Positions 7,255 through 17,486 of a stretch of 64,000 nt of DNA are shown piece by piece. A model generated the notes under the pieces. The model was not told where the DNA came from, ran no database searches, and saw nothing but the letters and a program-made list of their open reading frames with translations. The first letter of the stretch is position 1, and each line of letters starts with the position of its first letter. Source of the stretch: an uncultured Pelagibacteraceae bacterium (GTDB lineage Bacteria; Pseudomonadota; Alphaproteobacteria; Pelagibacterales; Pelagibacteraceae); assembly GCA_902601315.1 (NCBI GenBank), contig CACKMS010000001.1, forward strand, positions 62,001 through 126,000, given 5' to 3'. A program made the position numbers and the translations under genes.

Positions 7255-7313
7255 TATTTCTTAACTTTTTAAATTATGTAAATGTTTACTCATCTTTTTT
7301 CAAATTTTTATTT

Positions 7314-7799
7314 TTAATCTCTAAAGTTAACAAAATCTATAGGAAGGCCAATATCTATTGCTTTTATTGAAGAAATTGCTTCCTGAAGATCGTCTTTCTT
7401 TTTTCCATCCACTCTTAGTTCTTCTCCTTGTATTTTTATTTGAATTTTGAGTTTCATTTTTTTTATATCAGCAATAATTTTTTTAGCATTTTCTTGACTA
7501 ATTCCCTCTTTTAATTCACTTGTTTGTCTTATTGCTCCTCCAGATGCACCTTCAGTACTTTTAATATCAAATACTCTTGGATCTACTTTTCGCCTTATTA
7601 GATGAGTTTGTAATAATTCATTTACTTGCTTTAATTTGAGTTCATCTGGCGCAAGAGTGGTCACATTTTTTTCTTTTCTCTCTATTGTTATTTGAAGCCC
7701 TTTAAAATCATAACGATTTCCAATTTCTCTTAGACAATTAGCAAGAGCATTGTCAAACTCTTGATAGTTTATTTTACTTATCACATCAAATGAAGGCAT
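7314..7799 (-). CDS. YajQ family nucleotide-binding protein
   Basis: This 161-aa protein is full length for the YajQ/UPF0234 family. It begins MPSFDVIS and carries NRYDFKG, an LxxHLIRRKVDPR segment, the SGGAIRQ turn and the closing DIGLPIDFVNFRD. It has two ferredoxin-like domains. Family members bind nucleic acid or cyclic di-GMP; which applies here is not visible. The gene is followed on the same strand by 59 bp before the YdhR-like gene. Confidence 0.93.
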   Translation of the reverse strand: MPSFDVISKINYQEFDNALANCLREIGNRYDFKGLQITIERKEKNVTTLAPDELKLKQVNELLQTHLIRRKVDPRVFDIKSTEGASGGAIRQTSELKEGISQENAKKIIADIKKMKLKIQIKIQGEELRVDGKKKDDLQEAISSIKAIDIGLPIDFVNFRD

Positions 7800-7817
7800 A
7801 TTTAATATTTTTAAATT

Positions 7818-8006
7818 TTACTTTCTTTTAGCTCTAGTTTCTTCGTTTATTTGTCTTCCATATTCTCTGATTTGCATTCTCTCAATAGCCTCTGACTCTT
7901 TTGTCTTATCTTCAGCATTCTTTTTTCTAGAATAATATATTGGTAAAATAATTGATAATATTACTATAAATATAGCTAAAATAATTTGCCAAGTTTCCAT
8001 GATCAT
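7818..8006 (-). CDS. Small membrane-anchored protein, unknown
   Basis: This 62-aa ORF has one N-terminal transmembrane helix (about residues 5-24) and a highly charged cytoplasmic tail ending in ETRAKRK. An internal ATG at 8000 (METWQII) is an equally good start. It is 18 bp upstream of yajQ on the same strand, so the two may be co-transcribed. I do not recognise a family. Confidence 0.5.
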   Translation of the reverse strand: MIMETWQIILAIFIVILSIILPIYYSRKKNAEDKTKESEAIERMQIREYGRQINEETRAKRK

Positions 8007-8041
8007 ATATTCTTACAATTATTTAAATAATCAATTTAAAA

Positions 8042-9208
8042 ATGCAAAAAACTAATTGGAATTATCCGACAACAATGTGGGTAGGCCAAGATAGAATTAA
8101 AGATCTTAGTGTTGCTTGTAAAAATTTAAATATAAATAAGCCTTTATTAGTAACTGATAAAGGTCTTGCTGGCTCAGATATTATTCAAAATAGTTTATCT
8201 AACTTAAAACAAAATAGTTTTGAGGTTATTTTATATTCAAATGTAGTAGGAAACCCAACGGGCACAAATGTAAATCAAGGTGTTGAAATTTACAGAAAAA
8301 ATAACTGTGATGGTGTCATTGCCTTTGGTGGAGGAAGTGGACTTGATGTAGGCAAAGCTGTTGCTTTTATGTCAGGTCAAGATTTACCAATTTGGGATTT
8401 TGAAGATGTGGGAGATAATTGGACAAAAGCTAATTCAAATAGCATTGCACCAATTATTGCAGTTCCAACCACAGCAGGCACTGGATCAGAGACAGGAAGA
8501 GCATCAATTATTTTAAATGAAAATACTGGAATCAAAAAAATAATTTTTCATCCTAAGTTTTTACCTTCCATAGTGATTTTAGATCCATTATTAACGATTA
8601 GTTTACCTCCAGATATAACCGCAGCAACTGGAATGGATGCTTTAGCCCATAACTTTGAAGCATATTGTGCTCCAGGTTATCATCCAATGGCAGATGGAAT
8701 TGCGTTAGAAGGTATTAGAATAATTAATAACTGGCTCTTAGCTGCAGTTGAAGATGGATCAAATATTGAAGCTAGAATGAATATGTTGACTGCGGCAAGT
8801 ATGGGAGCTACTGCATTTCAAAAAGGACTTGGCGCAATTCACTCATTAAGTCATCCAGTGAATGCATTAAACAATATTCATCATGGATTATCTAATGCTA
8901 TTTTTATGCCGTATGTTTTGACATTCAATAAAGATGTTATTGAAAAAAAAATTATAAAAATATGTGAATATTTGGAGTTTCAAAATAAAACGTTCGATGA
9001 ATTTTTAAATTGGATATTAAATTTGAGGAAAAAACTTAATATTCCTCACAAACTTTCAGATGTAATTGAATTAGAAAAAATTGATATTGATCGCCTATCA
9101 AAAATGGCTTTAGATGACCCGTCAACTAATGGAAACCCAAAAAAACTGTCATTAGAGGATATGAAGGTTATGTATGAATACAGTATTTCAGGAGAACTAT
9201 TTAAATAA
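8042..9208 (+). CDS. Iron-containing alcohol dehydrogenase
   Basis: This 388-aa group III NAD(P)-dependent alcohol dehydrogenase carries the nucleotide-binding GGGSGLDVGKA motif (97-107). The metal-binding set D199, H203, H267 and H281 aligns with the four ligands of FucO-type enzymes. The central PTTAGTGSE motif is intact. Possible substrates include short alcohols, aldehydes or 4-hydroxybutyrate-like compounds, and the sequence does not decide. It is divergent from the small membrane protein gene across 35 bp. Confidence 0.9.
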   Translation: MQKTNWNYPTTMWVGQDRIKDLSVACKNLNINKPLLVTDKGLAGSDIIQNSLSNLKQNSFEVILYSNVVGNPTGTNVNQGVEIYRKNNCDGVIAFGGGSGLDVGKAVAFMSGQDLPIWDFEDVGDNWTKANSNSIAPIIAVPTTAGTGSETGRASIILNENTGIKKIIFHPKFLPSIVILDPLLTISLPPDITAATGMDALAHNFEAYCAPGYHPMADGIALEGIRIINNWLLAAVEDGSNIEARMNMLTAASMGATAFQKGLGAIHSLSHPVNALNNIHHGLSNAIFMPYVLTFNKDVIEKKIIKICEYLEFQNKTFDEFLNWILNLRKKLNIPHKLSDVIELEKIDIDRLSKMALDDPSTNGNPKKLSLEDMKVMYEYSISGELFK

Positions 9209-9255
9209 TTAAGTTCTGAAATTTGTCTGCTTTTCAATTTTATTATATTCATAAT

Positions 9256-10083
9256 TTAATAATTACTTTTTCGACTAGCACCTTTATAAAAAATTTCTTG
9301 AAGATTATCGTTTTCTTGTTTTTTAGTTTTTATGTCATCTTCATCTAATAATGATTTTGGTCTTCCTATTTTTTTATGAAATTTATATTTATCTTCTCCT
9401 CTTGCAAGCTGAACACTATTTTTTCCTATAACTTGTTTTACATTACTTCCTATGTAACTCTGTATAACAAAACCTATCCTTCTATCATCGCTCTTGTTTA
9501 ATCCTGAGCCATGCACCGTTTTAGGATGATGTAGCGACATTTGTCCTGCAGACAGTATTAAGGCCTTTGTTTCCTGTTCAGGAACATTTTTTACTGTTTG
9601 ACCTCTAGTTAAAAGATTTCCCTCATTAAATTTTTGATCATGGTCTTTAAGGTTATCTTTATGAGATCCTGACCACATTCTCATACATCCATTCTGTTCA
9701 TTTGAGTCTGTTATCGCAACCCACGCAGTAACCCAATTATAAGGCTCTAATCCAATATATTTTGCATCCTGATGATAACTTACAAATCCCTTTTCTTTTG
9801 GATTTTTTATAAATAACGTTGTTCCACAAACGAGAATATCTTTACCAATTAAGGATTGTACTGCATCTAATATTTTTGAATTATGAGTTACTTCATCAAG
9901 CAAAGGGGAGATAAGATGTGCATTGTATCTTCCTGCTTTTTCTAATTCTCCAGGCGATTTTTTTTCAATAGTTTCAATTTCATCTCTAATTTCTTTTGCT
10001 TTGTCTTTTGAAAAAATATCTATAGGTGAAACAAATCCCTCATCCTTGTATTGTTGAAGTTGATTTGAGGAAAGATAAGTCAT
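9256..10083 (-). CDS. Phytanoyl-CoA dioxygenase (PhyH) family protein
   Basis: This is an Fe(II)/2-oxoglutarate-dependent oxygenase. The ORF track starts at 10134, but the ATG at 10083 gives the natural N-terminus MTYLSSNQLQQYKDEGF (275 aa) and avoids overlap with the divergent MOSC gene. The iron triad is H104 and D106 (SYHQDAKYIG) with H191 (TVHGSGLN). The 2-oxoglutarate-binding arginine is R201 or R202. Substrates of bacterial PhyH proteins vary widely (alkyl amines, phosphonates, osmolytes), so none is proposed. Confidence 0.87.
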   Translation of the reverse strand: MTYLSSNQLQQYKDEGFVSPIDIFSKDKAKEIRDEIETIEKKSPGELEKAGRYNAHLISPLLDEVTHNSKILDAVQSLIGKDILVCGTTLFIKNPKEKGFVSYHQDAKYIGLEPYNWVTAWVAITDSNEQNGCMRMWSGSHKDNLKDHDQKFNEGNLLTRGQTVKNVPEQETKALILSAGQMSLHHPKTVHGSGLNKSDDRRIGFVIQSYIGSNVKQVIGKNSVQLARGEDKYKFHKKIGRPKSLLDEDDIKTKKQENDNLQEIFYKGASRKSNY

Positions 10084-10093
10084 ACTATTTTGA

Positions 10094-10540
10094 ATGCCCG
10101 AAGTTATTAAAATTGGAATTACAGAAAAAAACAATCAAAAAATTCAAGAGGTAAAGACAGTTAAAGTAATTGCAAATCAAGGCATAGTAGGGGATAGGCA
10201 TTTCAAAGAATTTAACGACCCATTTAATCAATTATCTTTAATAGAGTCTGAGAATATTGATTATTACAATATTAAATACGGTTTAAATATTCCATATATA
10301 GATTTTAGAAGAAATATAATTACCAAAGGAATTAAGCTGAATGATTTGGTTGGAAAAAAACTAAAAATTGGATCTGTTGAAGTTGAGGGTATGGATTTAT
10401 GTAGACCCTGCAGACATCTTAATGAATCATTAAATCAAGATAATGTTTTAAAGGAATTTTTAAGAAGAGGTGGTCTTAGATGTCAGATTTTAACATCTTC
10501 CAGTATATATACTGGCGATAAAATTGAAGTTCTAGATTAA
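10094..10540 (+). CDS. MOSC domain-containing protein
   Basis: This 148-aa protein matches the stand-alone MOSC domain: the early GIVGDRHF motif, NQLSLIE, FRRNIITKGI, and the late DLCRPCRHL with the conserved cysteine. MOSC domains carry sulfur or molybdenum cofactor in molybdenum cofactor sulfurases and mARC-type reductases. Only 10 bp separate its ATG from the divergent PhyH start, so promoters must lie inside the neighbouring genes. The possible moeA at the left edge would fit a Mo-cofactor-using cell. Confidence 0.85.
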   Translation: MPEVIKIGITEKNNQKIQEVKTVKVIANQGIVGDRHFKEFNDPFNQLSLIESENIDYYNIKYGLNIPYIDFRRNIITKGIKLNDLVGKKLKIGSVEVEGMDLCRPCRHLNESLNQDNVLKEFLRRGGLRCQILTSSSIYTGDKIEVLD

Positions 10541-10547
10541 TTGAATT

Positions 10548-11861
10548 TTATCCAAAAGTTTTTTGAGTTTCATTACTGCTTGAATTTTGATCTAGTGTTG
10601 CAGGTGCATCAGGATCCAACTCTAATCCTGCAGGAGTAATAGTTGCTGGTATTGGGGTAAAAGTTGAGTCTGGATTTTCAACAGCTTCTCTCACTCTCAT
10701 TCTATAAATTCCGAATGCTCCGATTAAACTGTGAATTAATATTAAAAAAACAAAAAAACCATTTAAGCCAAACCAACCCATAAAGATAGAGCAAAGAATT
10801 GGACCACTGATTGCTCCAAATCCAAAAATTAATTGCAAACCACCTCCTGCTGCAACAAATTTTGATTTTGGAACATAATCATTAGTATGCGCAAGGTTTA
10901 AAGAAAATAATGGAAGAGATAAACTTGTATATAATCCAACAGCTATAAAAAATATTATTTTTCTAAAGGCTAATTCATTCATGTAATAAATATTTTGTAA
11001 TGGATCATTTGCGGTAAGAATTGATAAAAGCGCTAAGGCAGAACTCCCAAAAGTTGTAACAACTATCACTGTTCTTCTATCATATTTATCAGATAAATAT
11101 CCTATAGGTCCTTGACCAAGCACACCGGCTATTGTTGCAATAAATAAAAGCACCGAAGTTTCCAAAAGAGATAATTTTGCAAGAGTTGCATAAACTGAAA
11201 TTAAAGAAAAAAATGCAGCGTGTATTACACCAGTAAAAAAAGAACTAAAAGCCCCAAGAGGTGAAATTTTATATAATTCAGTTATACTTATTGTTTCTAT
11301 TTTTTTGAATTTTGGGGCAGGTCTTTTTGTTAATAAAATTGGAACAAGTGCAATAGATAATAATACTGATACTAAAATAAATGGTTCGTAGTTTTGAGGT
11401 TCGCTGACATTTAGCAATAACATACCAATTGCTAAGCCGAAAAATAAAACCATCATGTAAGCTGAAAGTAATTGTCCTCTATTTTTATTTGTAGCTCTGT
11501 CATTTAGCCAACTTTCAGTTACCACATAACAGCTGACTAAACTTATTCCAGTAACAAATCTACTTACTGTCCACATTATTGGATTAACATAAACAACAGC
11601 TAACAACGCACTTAAAGATGCAAGTGATGCAAAAGCTGCAAATACTCTTATGTGTCCAACTTTTGATACAAAATTAGGAGTAGTTTTCGACCCAACAAAA
11701 TAACCCACAAAGTATCCAGACATAAAGATACCGGTTGTTAAAACACTAAAACCCTCAAGAACTGATCTAATTCCCATCAATTGCATTTGCAATCCATGAG
11801 CAATCATCATTACCCCTATTCCCATAAAAAGAGCCCAGGACTTTTTTACTTCTTTTTGCAT
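10548..11861 (-). CDS. MFS transporter (YcaD-like)
   Basis: This 437-aa protein has twelve predicted transmembrane helices in two halves and typical MFS motifs. A GYLSDKYDRR loop lies between helices of the second half, and the first half carries GYFVGYFVGSK. The C-terminal tail is polar and proline/threonine-rich. It resembles the YcaD subgroup of unknown substrate. It is the last gene of the minus-strand run that includes gshA, gshB and an EamA protein, but a 31-bp gap separates it from them. Confidence 0.85.
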   Translation of the reverse strand: MQKEVKKSWALFMGIGVMMIAHGLQMQLMGIRSVLEGFSVLTTGIFMSGYFVGYFVGSKTTPNFVSKVGHIRVFAAFASLASLSALLAVVYVNPIMWTVSRFVTGISLVSCYVVTESWLNDRATNKNRGQLLSAYMMVLFFGLAIGMLLLNVSEPQNYEPFILVSVLLSIALVPILLTKRPAPKFKKIETISITELYKISPLGAFSSFFTGVIHAAFFSLISVYATLAKLSLLETSVLLFIATIAGVLGQGPIGYLSDKYDRRTVIVVTTFGSSALALLSILTANDPLQNIYYMNELAFRKIIFFIAVGLYTSLSLPLFSLNLAHTNDYVPKSKFVAAGGGLQLIFGFGAISGPILCSIFMGWFGLNGFFVFLILIHSLIGAFGIYRMRVREAVENPDSTFTPIPATITPAGLELDPDAPATLDQNSSSNETQKTFG

Positions 11862-11892
11862 TTATATATTTACTGTCAGTTAAATCTGGCGG

Positions 11893-12768
11893 CTAAGTAG
11901 TTTTGGTTTGTGTTTTTTTTATGGCTAATAATGAATGAATTGCAATCGTAATTATAATAACAATCCCTCCTAATATAGTTTGAGTTGAGGGTTGTTCTTT
12001 AATGATTAGCCAGACCCATATTGGTCCAATAATCGTTTCTAAAAGAAAAAAAAGGTTTACTTCAGCTGCAGTAATAAATCGTGGGGCTATAGTGACTAAA
12101 ACAAATGGTATGGCAACACACATAACACACATAATAGGTATAAAAATCATATCTGTACCAACAAGCGCAAAGTCTTTAACGAAGAAAAAGGCAAATATAG
12201 CAACACATAATTTACCAATTACTGCAGAAGGGACTAAATCGGTAGATTTTGCATATCTTGCTAAATTAGCATTACAGGCTAATCCAAAAGCAGTAATTAA
12301 ACCAAAAAGGTCACCGTAGAAATTACCAATACTTAATGAGTCGTAAAATATGTAAACACATGCTGTAAAGGTGATGATTATTGCAACCCAGGTTTTTTTT
12401 TCAGGTTTTTCTTTTAGAAATATTGCTCCTAATATCGCTGAAAGCATTGGGGCAAGCGCTATCATTAATAATGTATTTGCTACATTGGTATTTTGAATTG
12501 AGATTATAAAAGTAATATTACAAATCGAAAAACTAATTATATAAAATAATCCTGGATAACCAATTTTAAACAAAGCATTAAAAAAATTTTTTTTGTAAAA
12601 AATTATAAGACCAAAAAGTACAACTAAAAAAGGAATTGCTCCTCTATAAAAAAGCATGCCCCAAGTTTCTATGTTAGATAATCTTATAAAAAGAGAATCT
12701 GGTGTTATAAACATAACACCAATAAAAGCCATTAAAGAGCCTTTTTGCTGATTTGTGAGATTTTTCAA
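11893..12768 (-). CDS. EamA/DMT-family transporter
   Basis: This is a 291-aa protein with ten transmembrane helices and two EamA repeats. The start used here is a TTG at 12768 that overlaps the gshB stop (TTGA). The first ATG would begin twelve codons later and remove only a polar leader, so either is possible. Tight coupling to gshB suggests a role linked to thiols or gamma-glutamyl compounds, such as export, but this is inference from position only. Confidence 0.82.
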   Translation of the reverse strand: MKNLTNQQKGSLMAFIGVMFITPDSLFIRLSNIETWGMLFYRGAIPFLVVLFGLIIFYKKNFFNALFKIGYPGLFYIISFSICNITFIISIQNTNVANTLLMIALAPMLSAILGAIFLKEKPEKKTWVAIIITFTACVYIFYDSLSIGNFYGDLFGLITAFGLACNANLARYAKSTDLVPSAVIGKLCVAIFAFFFVKDFALVGTDMIFIPIMCVMCVAIPFVLVTIAPRFITAAEVNLFFLLETIIGPIWVWLIIKEQPSTQTILGGIVIIITIAIHSLLAIKKTQTKTT

Positions 12769-13694
12769 GCTTTCAAACCTTTCCAGAAATAATCTGCAAG
12801 GTTTATATTTGATAAATCAAAAAAAGTTTTTAAGCCTGTAGGCGAGGTAACGTTTATATCTCCATTTAATTTTTCATCAATAAAATCAATTCCTGCAAAA
12901 TATATGTCCTCTTTTATTAGGTCTTTAGCAATTATTTTTGAAATTTTTATTTCTTTTTTTGTTAATTTAATCAATTTTGGTTTCGCGCCTTTGCTCATAT
13001 TACTTAAAATAGATCCAGCTTTTGGCACTCTTGAAATACAGCCACAAATCTTACCATTGATTATAAAAACTCTTTTATCTCCAAGTTTTATTTTTGGTAA
13101 AAATTTTTGACACATTATGTGTCCGTGTTTTTTAATAAACTTTAAAATAAGTTTTTTGTTTAGTTTATTATTTATGTAAATAATATCATTACCGCTGTAA
13201 CTATGAATTGGTTTAAGTATTATTTTTTTGTATTTTTTATAAAAATGCAAAATATCCTCTACTTTTTTTGTAAATATTGTATCAGGCATAAAATCAATAA
13301 ATTTCATTGAGTATAATTTTTCAGAAATATTTCTTATAGAAGTGGGGTTATTAATAACTCGAACCTTATTTTTAATAGTATCTAAAATGTAGGTTGTAGA
13401 TATATATTCAAGATTGAAGGGCGGGTCTTGACGAACTAAAATAAATTTTACTTTGGATAAATCGATATATGTTTTTTTAACAATCTTAAAAAATTTTTTT
13501 TTAGAGTAATCAATTTTAATAAAACTTCCATTTGCAAAAACTTTTTTATTTTTAATTGATAGATTTTCTGGCTTATAATAAAAGATTTTATAGCCTTTAT
13601 TTTCACCACTTTTTGCAAGAAATATACTAGTATCTGTTAATGGATTTAAGTTATTTAAGTTATCACCTTGAACAGCAATAATTTTATTGGTCAT
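12765..13694 (-). CDS. gshB: Glutathione synthetase
   Basis: This 309-aa ATP-grasp enzyme joins gamma-glutamylcysteine and glycine to glutathione. Recognisable blocks are VRQDPPFN, the INNPTSIRNISEKLY segment, the ILKPIHSYSGNDI lysine/glycine loop, and the late VTSPTGLKTF motif typical of GshB. It is richer in lysine and isoleucine than most homologs, in keeping with the base composition. It overlaps gshA by 11 bases and the following transporter by 4. Confidence 0.93.
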   Translation of the reverse strand: MTNKIIAVQGDNLNNLNPLTDTSIFLAKSGENKGYKIFYYKPENLSIKNKKVFANGSFIKIDYSKKKFFKIVKKTYIDLSKVKFILVRQDPPFNLEYISTTYILDTIKNKVRVINNPTSIRNISEKLYSMKFIDFMPDTIFTKKVEDILHFYKKYKKIILKPIHSYSGNDIIYINNKLNKKLILKFIKKHGHIMCQKFLPKIKLGDKRVFIINGKICGCISRVPKAGSILSNMSKGAKPKLIKLTKKEIKISKIIAKDLIKEDIYFAGIDFIDEKLNGDINVTSPTGLKTFFDLSNINLADYFWKGLKA

Positions 13695-14979
13695 ATAAGT
13701 TTGCTAAATTTTCATCTTTAGAAAATTTATACAACATATGATCTGCATTTGTTTTTTTATTTTCAATAATTCTAAATAAATGATCTATAAATTTTTCCTC
13801 GTTCATACCTTTCTTGTTAAGTATATTTCTGTTTGTTAGTCCTTTTTTAGAAATATTTAATATTATTGAGGACCAATACAATAGATCTTTGCCCATCAGA
13901 GGAGTAGATAGTCCTTTTTTTGGTGCATTGCTGTAAGCCTCTAAAACCTCATTTACATCCCATCTTTTCACAACTTCTAAAGCTTCATCTAAATTTCCAT
14001 AAAGCAGCCCTATGTTAAAAGCAGGACCGGAGCATAAACAATCCCAACCACAAGCATCCATAGATCTTAATTCTATATATTTTTTTAATCTGTTTTCTGT
14101 AAATATTGTTCCAAGATGCGTGCTCAATTCTGCCTCTGTTGGTTGTAAATTTTTAATCTCATTTATTTTTCCATCCATGAAGTCTTTAAATATATATTTT
14201 TTTCCTGAAATATATTTTCCTTCAGATTGGACAAATAATAATGGCATACCCATAATAAATTCGGCATAATTTTCAAAATTTACTTTTTCTAAAAAAAATT
14301 TAGGAAGACCACCACGTGATGTTTGTTGCCATACATGTGATCTGTATGAAAAGTAATTACTATTTTTTTTTTCAACAATTGATGAATTTGCAAATAAAGC
14401 AATATTAATTGGAACTAAATAATTTGCTAACCTAAACTTTTTTGAAAAATCTTCCTCAGAAGTATAATCAATATTTAATTGTGTGCCGCATGTTCTATAC
14501 ATCATGTCTAAACTTAATGCTCCACCTTCAGGCATGTCTTTAGTCATGACTTCGTATCTTTGTTTTGGATTGTTTGGTATTTCTGAAAGTTTGGATATAG
14601 GATCAAATCCTGCGCTTATAATCCTAAAGTTGAGCTTTTCTAAAACTTGCTTTAACTCAAATAAATACTCATGTGACTCTGAACATGCTTCATGAATATT
14701 ACTTAGTTTTGCTCCGGATAATTCAATTTGGTTTCCTGGCTCAAGTGTAATATTTTTGTCTTCTTTGCTAAGACCAATTACTTTATCATTCTCCTTAACC
14801 GGCTTCCAACCAAACTCATAGAGATGGTCAAACATTTTTGTTATAGACGAATAATCAATTCTCTTGTTATCTTTTTTATTAAATATAAATTTTTCATGTT
14901 CAACACCAATTTTTAGATTTCCTTCTTCTTTGATGCCATCTTCAAAATATTTAATAATTTGATCTTTGTTATTTATCAT
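13684..14979 (-). CDS. gshA: Glutamate-cysteine ligase (alphaproteobacterial/plant type)
   Basis: This 431-aa enzyme carries out the first step of glutathione synthesis. It has the GVEHEKFIF motif near residue 25, a PGNQIELSG segment, YRTCGTQLNIDY in the middle and ELRSMDACGWD later. These identify the plant/alphaproteobacterial class rather than the enterobacterial one. It starts one base after the end of the DUF255 gene and overlaps gshB, forming a glutathione operon. Confidence 0.93.
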   Translation of the reverse strand: MINNKDQIIKYFEDGIKEEGNLKIGVEHEKFIFNKKDNKRIDYSSITKMFDHLYEFGWKPVKENDKVIGLSKEDKNITLEPGNQIELSGAKLSNIHEACSESHEYLFELKQVLEKLNFRIISAGFDPISKLSEIPNNPKQRYEVMTKDMPEGGALSLDMMYRTCGTQLNIDYTSEEDFSKKFRLANYLVPINIALFANSSIVEKKNSNYFSYRSHVWQQTSRGGLPKFFLEKVNFENYAEFIMGMPLLFVQSEGKYISGKKYIFKDFMDGKINEIKNLQPTEAELSTHLGTIFTENRLKKYIELRSMDACGWDCLCSGPAFNIGLLYGNLDEALEVVKRWDVNEVLEAYSNAPKKGLSTPLMGKDLLYWSSIILNISKKGLTNRNILNKKGMNEEKFIDHLFRIIENKKTNADHMLYKFSKDENLANLYDQ

Positions 14980-14980
14980 T

Positions 14981-16918
14981 CTAATTTTTTATACCATTTA
15001 AATAACCATTTATCTCATTAATACTAGATATTTTGTTTGAACATGTTTGATTTTTACAAATTACAACACCTGAATCAGTGTTATTTTCAGTGATGTATAT
15101 AAATATAGCTCTATCAAAATAGTTTTTTAATAAATAATTTTTTATCTCTTTGTTATCGCCATAAAATGTAAATGAAATAGTTTCGTGATACATATCTAAT
15201 GCTTTAACAAAGCTAAACATTTGTGAGAAATTTGAGTTTAAAATTTGGTGAAATGATTCTTGAAGTATACGTGATTTTTCAGACCAATGTTTATCATTTG
15301 TTATGTAATATAATTTATTTATTTGAGTTAAATAAACACTGTTACCGTTAGGTATATTATTATCATTTAAATCAACAGGACTAACAAAAAGATCATTTTT
15401 TTTGATAGGATTTTTTTGAAGTAGTTTTGATTTGTCATCATAAAACATATTCCACGCTTCAACCATTATTTTGGAAGCTTCATCTAAATATTCTTTTTTT
15501 CCCTCAATTTCGTACAAATTTAATAATAATTTTGAATAGAAGACATAATCTTCTAGAAAAACATCAATTTCTTCTGACTGATAGCAATGAAATATTTTGT
15601 CTGACATTTTCTCTTTAAGTATTTTGAACTTTTGAAAAGCAATTTCTTTAATATTCTCATCTTCCAAAACAACAGATGCATTTAATAAAGCTGTTATTAA
15701 AAAGGCATTTTGATCTGTTTGAGATTTATCATCAAATAATGGTTTAACTCTTTTGTTTCTGATTTGAATTAGATCTTTCTCTACTTTTGTAATAATTTCT
15801 TTTTCATTTTCATCTAAATCATTATTTCGCTCAACAAGAATATTTTTCCCGTCAAAATTACCTTCATTAGTTATTAGGTATTTTTTGTTAAATATATCTA
15901 AATTAGTCTGTAAAATCTTACTAAGTTCATCAAAAGACCATGTGTAAAATTTTCCTTCTACACCCTCACTATCAGCATCATATGCAGACCCATATAATCC
16001 AATGTCATTTACAAATTCTGCATTTATATAAGTGATCGATTGAATTAATTTTTTTTTATAATAATCAAATTTTGTGCACTGATAAAATTTCGACAAAAGA
16101 CTTATAAACTGAATGTTATCATAGAGCATTTTTTCAAAATGAGGAATAATCCATTTTTCATCAACTGTATATCTTGCTATGCCTCCTGCTAATTGATCGT
16201 AAATTCCTTTTGAACAAATATTTTTTAATAACGTCTCTACTGGTTTAAAATATTTTTCATCATCTGTTTTCAAATAAAAATAAAACATGGCATCAAATAA
16301 ATAAAATTGAGGAAATTTTGGAGCACCTTTGAAACTTCCATTTTCTTCATCTAAATATGAAATAATTTTATCTACAAAAGGTAAAAGAGGTTGATTTAAA
16401 ACTGCAGATCTTTGATTAATTTTAGAAAAAATATCCTGCATTTGTGAAGCTTGAGCAATTATTTTCTCTCTATTATTCCTATAAACATCTGAGACATTGT
16501 TTAAAACTTTTCTAAAATCAGGTCTTCCTTGCGTTTCATTTTGAGGAAAGTAAGTACCCCCTGTAAAAGGCACACCATTTTCATCTAAGAACATAGAAAG
16601 AGGCCAGCCTCCTTGCGTGCCAGTTAAAATTGATAAGCTTCTCTGAAACACGTAATCAAGATCTGGTCTTTCTTCTCTATCAACTTTGATATTTATAAAT
16701 TTTTCATTCATTATTTTTGCCGTTTCTTCATCTTCAAAACTTTCATGAGCCATAACATGGCACCAATGACAACTGGCATAGCCAACACTTAGAAAAATTG
16801 GTTTTTTTTCGTCTTTAGCTAATTTTAAAGTTTCACTTTTCCAGGGATACCAATCAACAGGATTATTTTCATGTTGTTTTAGATATGGACTTTTCTCAGA
16901 GGCAAGTCGATTAGTCAT
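14981..16918 (-). CDS. DUF255 thioredoxin-fold protein (YyaL/SPATA20 family)
   Basis: This 645-aa protein is full length for the family. The N-terminal thioredoxin-like DUF255 domain carries NPVDWYPW and the C50-H-W-C53 redox pair (SCHWCHVM). [10 protein letters not shown] motif follows, and then a long alpha/alpha-barrel domain with [10 protein letters not shown] and YDADSEG motifs. The biochemical role of the family is not established. Its position immediately upstream of gshA suggests a link to thiol redox balance (inference). Confidence 0.9.
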   Translation of the reverse strand: MTNRLASEKSPYLKQHENNPVDWYPWKSETLKLAKDEKKPIFLSVGYASCHWCHVMAHESFEDEETAKIMNEKFINIKVDREERPDLDYVFQRSLSILTGTQGGWPLSMFLDENGVPFTGGTYFPQNETQGRPDFRKVLNNVSDVYRNNREKIIAQASQMQDIFSKINQRSAVLNQPLLPFVDKIISYLDEENGSFKGAPKFPQFYLFDAMFYFYLKTDDEKYFKPVETLLKNICSKGIYDQLAGGIARYTVDEKWIIPHFEKMLYDNIQFISLLSKFYQCTKFDYYKKKLIQSITYINAEFVNDIGLYGSAYDADSEGVEGKFYTWSFDELSKILQTNLDIFNKKYLITNEGNFDGKNILVERNNDLDENEKEIITKVEKDLIQIRNKRVKPLFDDKSQTDQNAFLITALLNASVVLEDENIKEIAFQKFKILKEKMSDKIFHCYQSEEIDVFLEDYVFYSKLLLNLYEIEGKKEYLDEASKIMVEAWNMFYDDKSKLLQKNPIKKNDLFVSPVDLNDNNIPNGNSVYLTQINKLYYITNDKHWSEKSRILQESFHQILNSNFSQMFSFVKALDMYHETISFTFYGDNKEIKNYLLKNYFDRAIFIYITENNTDSGVVICKNQTCSNKISSINEINGYLNGIKN

Positions 16919-16928
16919 ATTTAAAATT

Positions 16929-17486
16929 TTAGTGATGGTAAAAAGGATCTCTTGAGAAAATTTTCCTTACCATGGGCTCAAATTCTTTTAATGTCATTGA
17001 CTTATAATCTGGATCAAAAGAACATTGATCGTAATTCTCACAAAAATCAACAGTTGCTTGATAATATTTATGATCTTTATATCTTTCTCTAGCATTTTTA
17101 TCTCCACCCAAATGCTCTGCTGAATAATAAGTTTGAAATAAACCGTGTTTTTCAATTATCCAATGTGTTTTCTCAGATACGTAAGGTCTTAATATTGATG
17201 CAGCATATTGAGAGTGATTCATTGGAGCTAGTTCATCTCCAATATCATGTAATAAAGTTGCAACGACCATTTCCTCGCTCTCACCGTTTTTAAATGCTCT
17301 AGTAGCTGATTGTAAAGAATGTTCTAATCTTGAAACCTTATATCCTTCAAGTGTGCTATCTAGTTTTGAAAGATATTTTAAAATTCTATCAGCAGTTTTT
17401 CTTTCATATTCTTTTTCATGTTTGTCTAAAAGAGCATAATCCTCTCTGGTTCCATGCTTCATTTCAGTAAAACTTACTTTTTTCAT
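16929..17486 (-). CDS. HD-domain metalloprotein, possibly diiron (PhnZ/MIOX-like ligand set)
   Basis: In this 185-aa protein the HD core is LEHSLQ (H56), LLHDIGD (H80, D81), NHSQ (H91) and IEKHGL (H114), with a later aspartate near residue 153. The six-ligand pattern and the 24-residue H-to-HD spacing recall diiron HD proteins such as PhnZ and myo-inositol oxygenase, although ordinary phosphohydrolases remain possible. It overlaps the purF stop/start junction by one base, which could mean a nucleotide-related role instead. Confidence 0.75.
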   Translation of the reverse strand: MKKVSFTEMKHGTREDYALLDKHEKEYERKTADRILKYLSKLDSTLEGYKVSRLEHSLQSATRAFKNGESEEMVVATLLHDIGDELAPMNHSQYAASILRPYVSEKTHWIIEKHGLFQTYYSAEHLGGDKNARERYKDHKYYQATVDFCENYDQCSFDPDYKSMTLKEFEPMVRKIFSRDPFYHH

